Below are positions 31,293-46,066 of a stretch of DNA of 64,000 nucleotides, piece after piece. The notes below the pieces were generated by a model. That model did no database searches, had not been told where the DNA came from, and saw only the letters and a program-made list of their open reading frames with translations. This stretch comes from Perkinsus olseni (Eukaryota; Perkinsozoa; Perkinsida; Perkinsidae), in the NCBI GenBank assembly GCA_013115135.1, contig JABANP010000035.1, forward strand, positions 124,001 to 188,000. The letters are read 5' to 3'. Position 1 is the first letter of the stretch. Every line of letters begins with the position of its first letter. The position numbers were made by a program, and so were the translations under genes.

Positions 31293-34200
31293 TCAAGACT
31301 GAGCAGAAAGGTGCGTGTGGCTGCCAGAGAATTGGAGTCTGTCCACATAATCAGGCAGGGGTTCGACCAAATCGTGAACCTTCGACGTGACATTCTCGAA
31401 GCCGAACGAAGACACTTCAACCCTGGGCTTCTCTCCAAGAGCGAATTCCTGAGGATCCCAGTCGACCTCGACGCGCCACTCAATGCTGTCGTGCTCGCCC
31501 CCTTGGTCGAAGTTCAGCCAATGGCAGTTGCAGTCAGCTCTCACTGGAGGAAGCCTCCCTCTCAAAGAGGGGAACCCGACCAGGCCTTCATGGGGCACTG
31601 TCATCACCATGTGCTGCGAGTTCTTCGCGGTAGCAATAATTGTAGTTCGCACAACTCCTGTATCCAACTTAACAGGCCTCTCTGCACGTACCACAAAGTC
31701 GCTCCAGTTGCCGTGATGCTCAACTTTGACTCGTCTCAGGTCCTTAACTACAGATTGTAGCGGGAAATAGTAGGGCGCCCCGTTACCGTAAACAGCCTCC
31801 GTATTCTTGACATCCCACAGCTGTTTCGATGATTTAAAGATATCGCCTGCAAGTGGTTCGAAATGGTTGACATCGTACGGACACATGTATAGGAAGGACT
31901 CATTCGAGTCCACGTGATTAACATGAAAAGTGAACATCCGTTTGGGTCTGCCGGGGCTGTAGGGGAAAAGATAGTTTCCGCCGAGCACGACGGTGGCCGC
32001 CACTGCCATCAAGAACCCCGCGAGCAGCGCCCGCTCGATCTGTAACGTTCCACCGATCCTACGAGCGAGAGCAAATGGTATGTCGCCCATTGCAGAGATA
32101 CAGAGAATGATAGGCGAAAACACGAAGAGGCCAACCACGATTTCTGGCGGGACCATAGTACCACTGCGAGCTCCGAGGGGCACCTAGCAAGCAGGTCACT
32201 ATCGTTGCCGCGCGGGCGGATTCTCACCAAGAGATCGAAGGCAGCAGGCATGAGCTGGAGTGTGACTATAATCGGGATGGTGTATCCTGCAACGAAAGAC
32301 ATGAAATGGCGCCCTGTGTAGACGTATCTGAAGGGAAACAGGTAGTGCCAGTCGACTCCGCCAAGCATCTTACATCAGCGGTAAAGTGCACCATAGAAAT
32401 GACAGATAACTCGATGTTGGCACCAACAAGGTGTGGCCCAAACAAATAATGGCCGCCACAAGACGGCATGTCCAGAATATATCCCCCGGAGAACTCTGAG
32501 AAGGAAGTACAACGCCTGAGAAAGCGGCGACTTCCACTACCTCGTCGCTCTTCCCGGCGATACGACGTTTCGCGAAGAGATATCCAGCTACCGCTGGGAA
32601 CAGAAATAAGGGGACTGTCAGCCAAGTGTGGTTCTGGTAGGCTAGTCTGTATCCCTTTGGGACGAGGAACATAGCTATCGCGCCGTAGCCTAGTGCTCCG
32701 CAAAGCTCTGCGAAGAAGAATGCTCCGATGAGCCATGGTCTCGGCGAGAGCTGAAAGTAACCATTTCTCAACGCCGTGGTTATGCAGGCAGTTTCTCACC
32801 GTTAAATTTGATAAGGACAGCATTAGAACAACAAGGGCAGAAGTGATGTGCAAGGCCCATGCCATTCTCGTCGAGTACACGACAAACCATTTGCCGAGTA
32901 GATCGAAGTACACGCCAGGTGGTTGAGCATCCACCGGTTTCTCAACTCCTTCGCTCGTCATGAGCGTCAACAAATCAAGAACTGTTTCTCCGTATCTCTG
33001 CATAGATTGAACGGAGGCGTGAGCAAAGTCGTCGATACCGGTGTGATAGACATATTGATTTCCGATGGTGGCGAAGTCCAGGCCGGGAACTAAAAGTCCT
33101 TGCTTCTCCAAAATAAAGTCGCGGTATACACGATAGTCTGTGTCTCCCGGTACAACCCCCGCCTGGAAGACACTGTGAATGAAGCTGTTCCCGACAGGCC
33201 GTTTCGCAGCTCTCTTATATTGCGATACGAGCGCGTGGCTACCCACCTGATCAGGAGGCAGGCCTCCGGCCACAACCATGCGAATCCATCTTACTTGAAA
33301 CAGAACCTCACGTCCATGACCCCCGTTTGACTCTAGGTTGACAATCGCACATACATCGCGCGCCCACTTTCCGCTCCTGGCGAAGCCGTGAGCCGCGTGC
33401 ATCAGGGTTTCTTCAGCCCCGTTTAAGTTGACGATGAGGTCGATTTCGCTGTCGGACATGAGGTTCCTCGCTTTGAATACCCGCATGACTTCAATAAGCA
33501 GGCCAACTTGCATAACGTCGTCGCTTATTCCTGGAGCGGCTAGGGCAGAGTCGTAGTGTGCGCCAGCTAGAACTGCACATCGACGACCTTTCGTTCGCTC
33601 CTTCTTCGAGTTCAACCGAAAGGCGATATTCGTAATATTTCGATAATTGCCAATGACACCGCCAAGGAAGGACATATAGAAGGAGCCGTTCGAGTGGAAG
33701 TGGTCGACTTGTATATCTTCTTTGGAAAATCCTATGCTCTCCACCTCATTCAGAATGACCTTTGGCGCGCAGACTTCTGCTGCGTAGGTCCCAGATTCGC
33801 GGTTCTGAAAGGTTATATTTTCCTTCAGCAACTACGTTACAAGTGCATCGCACTAGAGCTACAAACGAACGCCTTGATTTCAACAACTCATACCGCGAAG
33901 TCCCACTTGTTCCACGCAGTCGCGCTTTACGACGCTTGATTGAAGCGACCTAACCTACCCCACACGCTTCCAGTTCCTTGACAACATTCACTGCACGCTG
34001 GGCAGAGAATTCCGTCTCAGGAAGCTCCGTGTTCTCGAACTCTTCTCCACCGATCGCAACCCAGTGTGCCTGAATGAGCTCCCCCGAAGTGTTGGGTTCA
34101 GCGCGACTTCCCTCGGCCGATCGATACCGGACGACTGCGACTATTTCTGTGGATGAAACCAAATCGAAAGTTCACGTGGAAAAAATGAGACCATCGTCAC

Positions 34201-34401
34201 AATGAGAGATAGCGAGTGTCCATTCTTACTCCCACAACAAGGGCGATAAGGAGGCAGCAGTAGGAAACGAACCAAGAACCTACAACATGCATTGACCCTG
34301 ATTGATATTCTGTTGGACTCACCCGGGAATCTCGGTCCGCCGTGCTTGATGCTTTTGATAGTCACCACACGATGGTTCTTTTCGCTACGATCCGACGGCA
34401 T
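31293..34401 (-). CDS. M28 family metallopeptidase, ERMP1/Fxna-like
   Basis: The minus-strand ATG at 34401 begins MPSDRSEKNHRVVTIKSI. A membrane helix (FVSYCCLLIALVVG) and FSAQRAVNVVKELEACG follow, as in the N-terminus of ER metallopeptidase 1. The zinc-dependent exopeptidase domain has the ligand and catalytic motifs of M28: LAGAHYDSALAAPGISDD, NLNGAEETLMHAAHG, IVNLESNGG and YVYHTGIDDFAHAS. Then come multiple membrane segments and a lumenal C-terminal domain ending at 31293. It is predicted to be a type II ER or Golgi membrane peptidase. The transmembrane region is broken: frame steps near 32770, 32370 and 32180 were not explained by clear introns, the first two being one extra base each. 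The domain itself is intact. Confidence 0.8.
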
Positions 34402-34934
34402 CAAGGTAACAAATCACTGACACAAGTCATATAAGGGAGTTCATGACGCCGCCTGACACGCACCGCTCTCGCCCGCCCTAACAGGGGTTGCCCGCACAGA
34501 TCTATGAACCCATCGGGATCGGGAACTTTAATCGTTCTACATTGCGCGTTTGATTGATCCTGGGTGCGCTCTTTGATGTCGGAAAGAGTCAATTAAACCC
34601 CTCCCATGGTTAGCAAGATCGTACGCACGTTTCATCGCTGGGACATGTGAGATGGTGAGGAGAGTCGCCTTTAGGCGTGTATCCGGCATTGTTAAATGGT
34701 GAGCTCGGCGCGTTGCCATATCCGTTGCTTGGGTAAGATTGTTTGTGGGGCGAGGGACTGACTAGCATGCCCATGGCCTTATAAATCGACAAGGAACTTA
34801 TTAGTAAACGTTTGTCAACTTCGTTCTCTCGCCGTGAAAACTGTCTCAAGCTCGCTCGTGAAATCCACTCGCTCTGAACGAGTTGCGTCCACTATCTGAG
34901 TATGTTGTTAGTATCTTCTTGTTGCCATCTTACA
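34402..34934. other. divergent intergenic region with a small unexplained open stretch
   Basis: It lies between the M28 gene start (minus) and the helicase gene start (plus). A minus-strand stretch at about 34770-34610 reads MGMLVSPSPHKQSYPSNGYG and may be a small exon, but no family or partner exon was identified. Confidence 0.3.
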
Positions 34935-37900
34935 ATGACGGCTGCTGTCACCACGACAGCCGTGCGAGGTCCTACCGCCCAAGCGCCATCATTGACACCG
35001 CTGCAACAGGAGATATTGAGGTAATAAAAGGGGGCGTTTAACTTCGCTTTAGATGGAGGGGCAAGGGAGAGCAACACGCAACCATTTGACGTCCTGCATA
35101 CTTGATGGTTGGAAGTGCGGACGGGTGTCTGCGGGTCGTAGTTGCGTTGGTAGTCGGATACGTTACCCGGAGTAGTCTCGCGAGAGCACCAGTCACTTCA
35201 ACTCAGTTGGGATTTCTTCAAGGACGTGAATGATGACCGGACGCAGGGCGAATTGAAGAAGCTGCATGAGAATGAGGATGAACTCGGGTACTACGGGGAG
35301 CAGTTGTCACATTTGGAGACGTGTTTTACGGTGCTTGTGGTAGTGTAGTGAACGTACGGAGTGCTCACTCCGCCAGTATTTCACATTCTCTCGAGCAGGT
35401 TTGAGCACGTGCCGCTGAGGTTTGAGAACTTTGAGGAGTACAACGACGTCTTCTATCCTCTATTCCTGCGTGAAACTAAGTCCCAGCTCGATAGAGCTCG
35501 GCATATGGAACGAGGAGAGACCGAGAAGTGCGGAACGCCTATTTGTTTCCGCGAGAGGCTCACGGAACTAGAAAGTCATCGCTCTGCTATTCAATCTTTG
35601 ATGCAGGTTCTCTCACCTCACTTTCCGGATCATTAATGAGCGAATAGGTTTTGTCCGCCTCGAGCTGATCCGAATGTCTATGGTAAGTTAGCCGAATGCT
35701 CCGCGCGGGAATGAGTGATGGGCTCAGGCTTCGAGAGAACAGTACGGCGGCTCGGATTTAGTCCTGATGTCCAGTTTAGAGGACCCTCTGGAGGAGAACC
35801 CCGTGCATGCCTTAGCGTAGTCATCGGACCGTATCTAGCTCCATCAGCGTATGATCGCCTTCTAGATACGTGGAAAGCTTCGTTGACGGCCGACTGTCGC
35901 TCCGTTTGAGGTACGGTAGGTTTATGATGATGCTGTTGCATTATCGAAACCCTTTAGACTCGATCTGCAGACAGCCCAAACAACAGACAAGCACATGTTG
36001 GAGTTCCGAGAGCGGAGCAAGCGAATTGCTTCTGCTATTGCGGAGAATGCTGACTGGTATATAACGAAAGTACGAACCCGCGCTTTTTCTCCTCTTTCGG
36101 CAACGGTGACTTGCTGCCTTGTCAGATAACGTCCATGTCAACCATTCATCGTGAGTACCAGGCCATGCAGGCGTTACGGAGGTCGCCTTTGCTAAAATGG
36201 GTGCTCAACGATATCGAAGTGGAAGAGGGCCAGTGTGAGGTTAGCCCGAAGGCCGAGCAACGTACTAGGGGGAGTGTGGGGAGCAGCTGAACCCTTGGCG
36301 TCGAATCGCCATGATTTCGCCATGCAATTTCAGCCGCTGCCAAGAAGCGTCGGAAGGCAGCTGAAGTAGCTAAACCGGCCGCTAGGAAACAGCGTCGATT
36401 GAAGATGCCTCCTGGACTGAAGACCACTATTGAGGCGAAGTAGTGGGAGATGAGGCGTCCGAGATCCATGATATTGGGTGAAGCCACTCGTGCCCTATAC
36501 TGCTAGTATATCAGGTATAACGATTCTCAGCGGCACGCTATTATGGAGGCAACTAAGAGCGAAGGATTGACACTTATTCAGGTGGGAGGCTCCGTCCGGA
36601 GGAATCTTCTCTTTATTGGCGCGTTTTTGGGGGCGGAGGTGTCGTCCGGTCCTTTTTTACATGCATACGCCTCCTAGGGTCCTCCTGGAACGGGTAAAAC
36701 CACCACTATCGTCGGGATCCTTTCCGCTATCCTGAACTCGGACGACGCGGAAGAAGCAGAGGAGACGGACGGATCTGAGGTCGGGAAGTGACTGCAGTCG
36801 GTTTCGGTCATTGGTTCAGCATTTGGCCTCTGCTCAGGCGTCCACTGCGCTACCGCGTGAAATAGTCGATGATGGTGGAGAGCTCAGTAGCAGTGACATC
36901 GAAGAGGATCCGGAGGTGATTCGCAGATTGAACGGACTTCCGACCCTTCGTCAGCAACATTCTTGTTGTGCGTGTGAAGTCCTGGAATAGTTTTGTCTCC
37001 CTTCAGTTTGAAGAGCAGCTGGCGAAACGGCGGAAGCGCAATTTGGCGGAGATCCGACGAGTAGAGATGAAGTGGGCGTATAAGGGTTTCAAGAGTTGGC
37101 AAGAGACGGGTAATAGCTCGTGCGATCATCAGGGCGGGATGAATCTTTACGACCAGTGTCAGACGGTTCGCTCTGGAATTTTCTGACCCTCAATAGTCAT
37201 TTCTTTGGTGCTGGTTGTTGTCGTAGAGGGACTCGTTTTGTCGGTCAGCTCCCAAGATGCTGTATCCGCCGCAACCTAACAACCCCAATGACGCGTACCC
37301 TGAGGATCACGTGATGAGGCTCTTCAAGGAGAACACTTCCAACACGAAGCCTAAACGTAAACCCAGCTGCCTTGCCGCATGTCTTCCAGTTGATTTACGA
37401 CCATATATTTCAGGTAAGGTTCTTGTTTGTGCTCCAAGTAACGCCGCTATCGATGAGATTGTGCGGCGAGTGACGTCGACAGGCATATATGGACGAGGTA
37501 GGTCGAAAGCTGACGTGGCCCCAGCTCTCACTGTGTCTTAGACGGAACGTTATACACTCCCTATGTTGTACGTCTCGGTCCTAACTTGCACCCTTCACTG
37601 CAACAGTAAGATACCCTACAGACTCCCAGGGCGTTCCTAGATGATTTTAAAGGTACTCTCTGGAATCAATCATGGCTACGAGGCGTAAGGCGACTTCCGG
37701 TGGAGCTGCTACTAACAAGGAAGATACTTACCGGTACTACAGCGCAGATTTGTCCTGGCCCTGATGATAGTCATTTAGGCATCGCATATCGATCCTGAAC
37801 GAAGCCGTGATCGTCTGTGCCACCCTGTCTGTTAGTGGTGGCAGAGATTTGCTCAGTTATCCTGGTAGCTTCGATACCGTTGTGGTTGATGAGGCTAGTC

Positions 37901-39772
37901 AGGGTGTAGAGATGGGTAATAGTCGCAACATTAAAGTCCGCTGTTTGGCTTGCTATTGGAATGATTCGGGCTCTCTGCGGGAGCCGTTTGGCACCCGAGA
38001 TCATGAGTTGCCGACGGCCGCGACGATGCTGAGCCTGGGCATCATTCTCAGGGACTCTGATTCCTCTACAAATGGGTTGCCAGCGTATGGTGCTCGTCGG
38101 AGATCCGAAACAGTTACCAGCAACGGTGTTCTCTGCCACCGCGGAACGTTTTGGCTACGGCAAAAGTCTGTTCCAGCGTTTGCAGCAATCGGACTTCCAG
38201 GTGAGGCCTCTCGGTAGCTCTGAGGATGCCACGCACTCGTGATTGTCAGGTCAATTTGCTGAGCACACAGTTCCGTATGCACCCTGCCATTGCGGAGTTC
38301 CCCTCGAACGAGTTTTACGATGGTGGTGTTAAAAACGCCGACAATATTATGGAACTCGTTGGAGATCAGCCGTGGTCACACATACCGGTAAGAATTCTCA
38401 TTCTGTACTTTGATGGGTCAGGAGTTCTCGGTTTTTCAGATCTTCGGCCCCGTGTCATTCTTCAACGTCCCCGGTCAAGAAGAGAAGTCCTACACGTCTC
38501 TCACTAATGAAGCCGAGGCGAACTTTATTATTCACATCTTCAAGATGCTGCAGGTGTGCTGGCCGAAGGAGCCATGGCGCGAGAAGCTGGCCGTCATTTC
38601 TCCTTACGCAGAGCAGGTTAGTGCTCTCAGGTGTCTATCGACAAGCTTCTGCTAAGGTCTCGTCCTCATTCACAGGTTCGGCTCATTCGGCAAAAGTTCA
38701 GGCAGCTCTACAATATGGTCGAAAGCAAGGTCTGCCCGGTGGAGGTGAACACGGTCGATGGATTCCAGGGCAGAGAAAAGGATTGCGTCATCGTGTCGAC
38801 AGTAAGCGCCCTATCGGATGACTGCCGCTTCCTGTTCATTTCGTTGATGGTAGGTCCGTGCCGATCCGGATGGGACGTCGGTCGGTTTCGTAAGAGACGT
38901 GAGACGAATGAATGTTAGTCTCACAAGAGGAAGGACCAACCTATGGGTCTGTGGTATGTTTGGCGGCGGTTGCCATAGAGACAGTCATACTGGGAAACGT
39001 TCGTCTGTGTCAGGGCATCAGCGAATGCTTTCTAACAATCCGCATTGGAAGAACTTCATTGTTAAGCAGCAGAAGGAGAAGCGACTCTTCAACGTAAAAT
39101 GCTTCTCAGACTCGGACCAGGCGGATGCTTGCCTCTCGTCTCGGCCTCTCTTGCTAGTTTTATGTCTGTTGGAATTTGACCGAGGCAACTATTTCTCGTC
39201 CTGCAGGTTACGCCGGGTAACGTTGATGGCTTCCTACGTAACTGGATGTGGGCCTACTTCGTTCGTAACAAGAAGAATGGCAAGGTCATGAAGTACCGTC
39301 CCGATGCAGCTGACTTCCTAGCAGGTGATATTTTCTACCTCGCGATATCACCGAATCTCCATTCTTGGGAATTCATCCCTCAGACGAGCACCTCAAGAAG
39401 GGCGCCGCGGGTAGTGCAACTGCCGCAGACATACTTCAGAAGTCCGAAGGAGGCGCTTTCAAGCTCACCGCATCGGAGATCAGTCAATTGTAGGGGACCA
39501 GGGAGTAACTACAGTTCTGGGGGCTACGGTGTGTGTAGATACGAGAAATCCGCTATCGCAGCCAAGGCCAAGGCCATGGAGAAGGATGTCGGAAAGGATA
39601 TCGAAGAGGTTTGAGAAAGCTTGACACCCGGAACTCCGTAGAGCTTCTTGTTCAGGTTGCTTCTCTCGATAGCCCTTTGGAGGGTGTATCTCCAGCGGCG
39701 ACCTCACCAGCGATCGACGCTGATGTGGTAGTAGGGGGCGGTGTTGCGCTTGATACCCATGACGACCAGTGA
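34935..39772 (+). CDS. Sen1/senataxin-type SF1 RNA-DNA helicase
   Basis: The ATG at 34935 starts MTAAVTTTAVRGPTAQ. Later exons carry HVPLRFENFEEYNDVFYPLF, the entry signature of Sen1/SMUBP-type helicases. Core motifs follow in order: Walker A GPPGTGKTTTIVG (36678-36704), VCAPSNAAIDEIVRRV (motif Ia), TVVVDEASQGVE (motif II), VLVGDPKQLPATVFS (motif III), LLSTQFRMHPAI (motif IV), VNTVDGFQGREKD (motif V) and MNVSLTRGRTNLWVCG (motif VI). This is a complete UPF1-like SF1B set, with GDPKQLPAT and FRMHP as family hallmarks. Likely function is unwinding of RNA or RNA-DNA hybrids during transcription termination in the nucleus. Introns are frequent. A C-terminal extension (FLRNWMWAYFVRNKKNGKVM onwards) is not conserved to my knowledge and ends at 39772. 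Confidence 0.85.
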
Positions 39773-40068
39773 AGTAGGATCGGCTTCTTATCGTTTCTTT
39801 CCTGTGTCAGCTGGCGGAGGGGGCTGATTCAAAGGCCCACTCGAAGGCTGATACTGTCCCTGACGATTAACGTTTCTACCGAACTGGTCCTTCCGTGTTA
39901 TAGTTCGTCAGAGGCAGTCCAAGGCTTAGTGGGGTGCCCCCATAATGTGTGAGGCTGTACTTGCAACGCTAGCTCCTTGAATTGTCGAGCCCCGCACTTG
40001 AGTCTTTCTATTGTGTACCCGCTGACGCAAGCGTGCGATGTTCCCGAATAAGCTCTTCTATACTTCCT

Positions 40069-42325
40069 ATGAGCCACGTCTCGCTGAGTGGAACTCCATC
40101 AGCGACGACTGAGACAGCGAAGGGAGCCACGATTTTGTCGGACGAGCAACGGAAAGGCCTCGAGAGTGCCGTACTTGGATACCTCATGTGAGATAGTTTT
40201 TATCTGTTCTAAACTACTATCGCTACCCATACATTTGGGAAGCTAGTTCTCCCTTCGATGTGTCCTAACAGAACAAGAGCCTGGAAGAATCTTCCAGTCG
40301 TCATCGACGGTTCTTATGTCAGAGAGTACTACCCTAAAGTAGGGTTGCAATTCGGTATAGCGAGCGGTGCTGAGGATCCCGCCAAATTCAGAGGCCTGCT
40401 AGAAGAGAAATGGGTTTGTGCAGCTAGGCTCACGAGGAGAGTACTAGAACTAGAGGCCGAGCTGGAGGGCATCCCAGTGGCAAAGAGAAGTGATAAGCTG
40501 CGAATTCGCCTCATTGATGCAGCAATCCGTCGGGCGCTCCCAGGTCGATTCAACTCCGTTTCCGAGACGAGGCCAATGATACCGTTTGGACCGTGCTGCG
40601 GCAAAGTCTGTCTCCCTGACCGGCCTGTTGTTACGTGTATGGAAGCTCTGCCTTCGTGTCCGTCCGTAGTGGCTGTCGGGCGGGTGAGGGGTCTCTAACC
40701 TTTCAATTGTTGTCGTTCCGCGACATTTTTGGTCAGTCCGACGGGGTGGTATCAATATACGAAGCGAATGAGAAGCGAGTGATCGGGGATCTTCGAGACC
40801 ATTCGCATGGATTGACGGACCTTTCTTTCAATGCTGACGGTGCGACTTCTCGATGAAAAACAAATTTAACTTCAAAACCGACTTGCTAGGCTCGCTATTC
40901 GCCACGGCGGCAAAAGATGGCACAGTCAAGCTGTGGGACTGCACTTCTTCGAGAAGGGTGTGGAGATGCGTTAGGACCCTGGTTGCTGACTTGGAAGGCT
41001 GCATGATTGTAAGGTTCATCACTGATATCTGCGCTTTAGTAGCAGACGAGCTTTTCCGCTATTGCAGATGTGCCGGTTTGCGTCTGAATCGTCGATAGTG
41101 ACGTTTTCACTCGGAGGAGGCCTTCAAGTTTGGGATACTGACAGTGGTAGCGGGGACCTCCGTGAAGGATACGGTGACCAGGTCTCTTTCCATTTGTTAG
41201 GGCAATGCTTGTCAAGCGTGGCCGTGGGCTTGGCTACCGGAAAGACTCCCCTGGCTCTAGCGCTCGATAGCGGGGTACTCAACTGCGATCGTCTTCGACC
41301 CGAGAACCCAAGTTTTTCGGGGGATTCTCGAGTTTGCGATCAACCATCTTTGTTGATCAGTGGATCGCCCTCGGCGTGAGCAGTCGTTTGATTGCGTTTC
41401 CAACGCGTGAGCTTCCCGATCAACGACAAACAATCTCGCTGCCGTCAACCATCAGTGAAGGACAAATGGTCTCACTCGATGCGGTGAGACTGCTTGATGG
41501 GATCCTCGATGACGAAGCGTCAATTCCATCACACTCTCATTCTTACTTAGGACATACTACGGATCCAGATCATGCAGCGGGCGAACGCCGATTCCAACGA
41601 TCCCCCCTTAGCCTTCACGTGTTCGAGAGATGCATCGGTAGGACAACCACCCACGGTTTGGAACTTCCGAAGCAAATACCTTGGGTCATGATGTAGGTAA
41701 GATGCTGGGACCTCAGCACTTTGTGTATGCTGGCGAGCTATGATGGTCACGCCGGAGCCTGCCGCTGCATTACACCGCTGGGAAACGGGTAACTCTTGAG
41801 GAACTCGCCAACTGTGATCCTTCTATCACTGATCTCCGCAGGTACTTCTACAGCATCGCAGAAGATGCTGATTGCCTCGGGCATATATGGAGTATGGAGA
41901 TTGCAGAGTCGCGAGGGCGAATATCGACAAGGGTGACTTTCCGAGCTCAACTGACGGAACACGGTGAGGGTTAACACTCTCTCCTCCTCGTGGAGAATTG
42001 CAGAAACGTTAAAGGAACTTTCGCAAAAAAATCCCTAATCACCATCACAGAGTGCTTGCCTCGCAGCGCTATGCTCTCGGCGATGGCCGTTCTTCTGAAG
42101 AAGCGGGAATCACGGAGCGCGGTTCTGAATTCACCATACTTTGCGTCGGTCCTGTCAGGTACATTAACAGGGGAAGCGTCGGGGAGAGATTCGTTCAGCC
42201 CGAGTTCCCTTCCCCGCTGTGCGGTTCTGAGTCGGGATACACTAATCGTAGCGGCAAGTGGGGGCGTAGTCTTGACTTGGAAGTGCGCTGCTGTCAATGG
42301 TGATCGTGGTGGCGAAAACAAATGA
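40069..42325 (+). CDS. LisH and WD40-repeat protein, Lis1-like
   Basis: The ATG at 40069 leads to ILSDEQRKGLESAVLGYL, which matches the N-terminal LisH helix of Lis1/NudF. The next exon has FRGLLEEKWVCAARLTRRVL, which matches the short coiled coil of Lis1. WD40 blades follow: VVTCMEALPSCPSVVAVGR joined to SDGVVSIYEANEKRV, LTDLSFNADG joined to SLFATAAKDGTVKLWDC, then VTFSLGGGLQVWDTDSG, and at least two more. The 3' exons (VRCWDLSTLCMLASYDGHAG; VLSRDTLIVAASGGVVLTW) look like additional blades. Lis1 regulates cytoplasmic dynein at microtubule ends. A Prp19-type WD protein was considered, but no U-box is present. Blades near the 3' end have unresolved joins, so two genes cannot be excluded. Confidence 0.6.
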
Positions 42326-42944
42326 TGATTGCTAAGACGCATGTACAATAAGATGGGAACTTCATCCAATACTTCTTCTCCTCCTCAGTGGAATGTTTCT
42401 GGTGTTAGTTATAGACAACCGGGGGTGAACAGGGGGACAGCCTGGGCCACGAAAGGGCTTCAAGTCTCGCACTTGTTAGTCAGATGTCAATCTTGAAACG
42501 AAGTGTCATTTGACATGTTGAGATGAAGCTTGGCTAAAGACCATCAGTTATTCGGCTGATACGAATGATTAGAGGTTTGCTCGTGATGTGTCTCTGGTGG
42601 ATTCCGTCCTCCTAAGGTCCGCATGAACTCGGTTACCCTCTCAGAGCCGTGTGCATTTCGGTCACACCAACCGAGGCACTACTTTTCCCGCCATCGTGAG
42701 CACTAGATCACACTTACTCACGGAGACCAGGATGAGGACAATCGGAGAAGTCAGACGCTCGAAACAATGGCAAACGATTCGGAGAAGCCACCCGCCGTGG
42801 AACGCATCTCTCCGACGCTACGCGCTTGATTGCGCGCGCAGCACAAAATGTACTCTCTCCAGAGCACTTTGAACGCGAGATACTTATTTGGTATCACTAG
42901 TGTGCCTGAATTTCAGTTTTTCCCCGCCGAATCGGCATCATACT
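42326..42944. other. intergenic between tandem genes
   Basis: About 620 bases lie between the WD40 gene and the aminotransferase gene. No recognisable gene or RNA was found. Confidence 0.4.
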
Positions 42945-44646
<1,702 letters not shown>

Positions 44647-46066
44647 GCTCAACGGCGCCATTGAAGGGGATTCGTCTTTCATGCGATAGTCCGGCGATGA
44701 GCTTCCGAGGGCAGCTAACCAACACCGCTCGGCTCATTCTCTCCTCTTCGGTTAGGTACTGACTGCTATCGACGCTGAGGGTGGTGGAAGGCAATACCAG
44801 AGTATACCCACCTGATGATTGACCGGTCGGACTACGGCTCCGGGTTTAGAGTCTGTGTCGGGGGGTTGCCTCCTAACCGGAAGTCTATATATCAACAAGA
44901 ACCAACGCCTCTGAGTTTATCTCACGTGCTGTCGCCGGGACGCCAACTCGTCTCAGGGCTATCGAGGGAGGCGCGGGTCCGTTTATCAAAGGGATTTTCG
45001 CGTTTGTCAATCCGGCATCTTTATAGCACGGGGTGCTCTGGCGTCCGACACTTGTGCGGCAGCTCCCGAACACCTAAATTGACGAACTCTGATTAAATCA
45101 GTCAGCATGCTATGCAACGTTCGGGGTTCAACCTCTGCTGCCACATTTATCACAGCAAGGGCCCTGTTAGAAAACTCAAACCCTCACAGTAGCGGATCCG
45201 GCCAACCAGGTGGGCCCACCTCTCTTGTACGACTTCTGCCGGGCAAGTAGTGACCAGCGGACGCCCCAACTTCTCATTCTATTAAACCGTCGTGGTCCTG
45301 CCACAGACGACTATCTGGCAATCAACATTGCTCATGGGTTGCAAAACCGCCGTTTCGTTCTTCCGTTATGAGGCACCACTCAATCGGTCGTGCAAAAGTT
45401 ACACAATGACGTCATAATTGGTAGACAGAAGTCCCTTGTCCAGGCGAAGCGTTTATCTGGATTACAGGTCGGGAAAATCGCTTCGCGTGTGAGGGATAGT
45501 ACGCGCCTCGTAGGTGGCTGGTCACCATAAACAGGTCACGTTGCACCGAATTGGTAGTTGGTGAAGTAAGAATGTTATCCATTAACACCCATTGTGGGCG
45601 CAGATGGGTGATCCCCAAGTCGGTCGTATGACCCTATTCAACTTTCGCGACTCCGCGTTGGCACAGTTCTGGGATGCGATTGGAGCGAGCCACTACAGCG
45701 AGCATGGCATCCGGAAACCGTTGTCCCTTGCCATGTACATGATCCATATCGATTTGTGCGACCGCAGTATTCGCAACCATCTCCCAGGGGCTCAAAATTC
45801 GCAAATTGCATCCGCAGTTATCTAAGTTGAAAGATTCGACACCCAGATCAAAACTGTGACATCCCGTTTGCTCGCACCACAATTTCGGAACGCAGTACGG
45901 ATGCAACTGCGAACGATACCTTCCCCAATATTGTCGACTGAGAACTCAAGACACACCGATACGAATAAATGATTTCAAAGACGTGTAATAGATACTAGCT
46001 CAATGGTTACACTACTCGTTTAAACGATACGATCGCAAAACAGAATCAGATTTGCAATTCGAGCTG
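44647..46066. other. convergent intergenic region, 1.4 kb
   Basis: No frame in this stretch shows family resemblance or a convincing exon chain on either strand. It contains two 3' gene ends. Confidence 0.4.

Noticed and set aside
40069..42325. Prp19 identity for the WD40 gene
   Set aside because: There is no U-box, and the LisH-like helix and LLEEKW coiled-coil start fit Lis1 better.
42330..42940. Spliced-leader or other small RNA gene between WD40 and aminotransferase genes
   Set aside because: I did not find a leader-like sequence followed by a donor and Sm-type site here or elsewhere by eye; only a computed search would be decisive.
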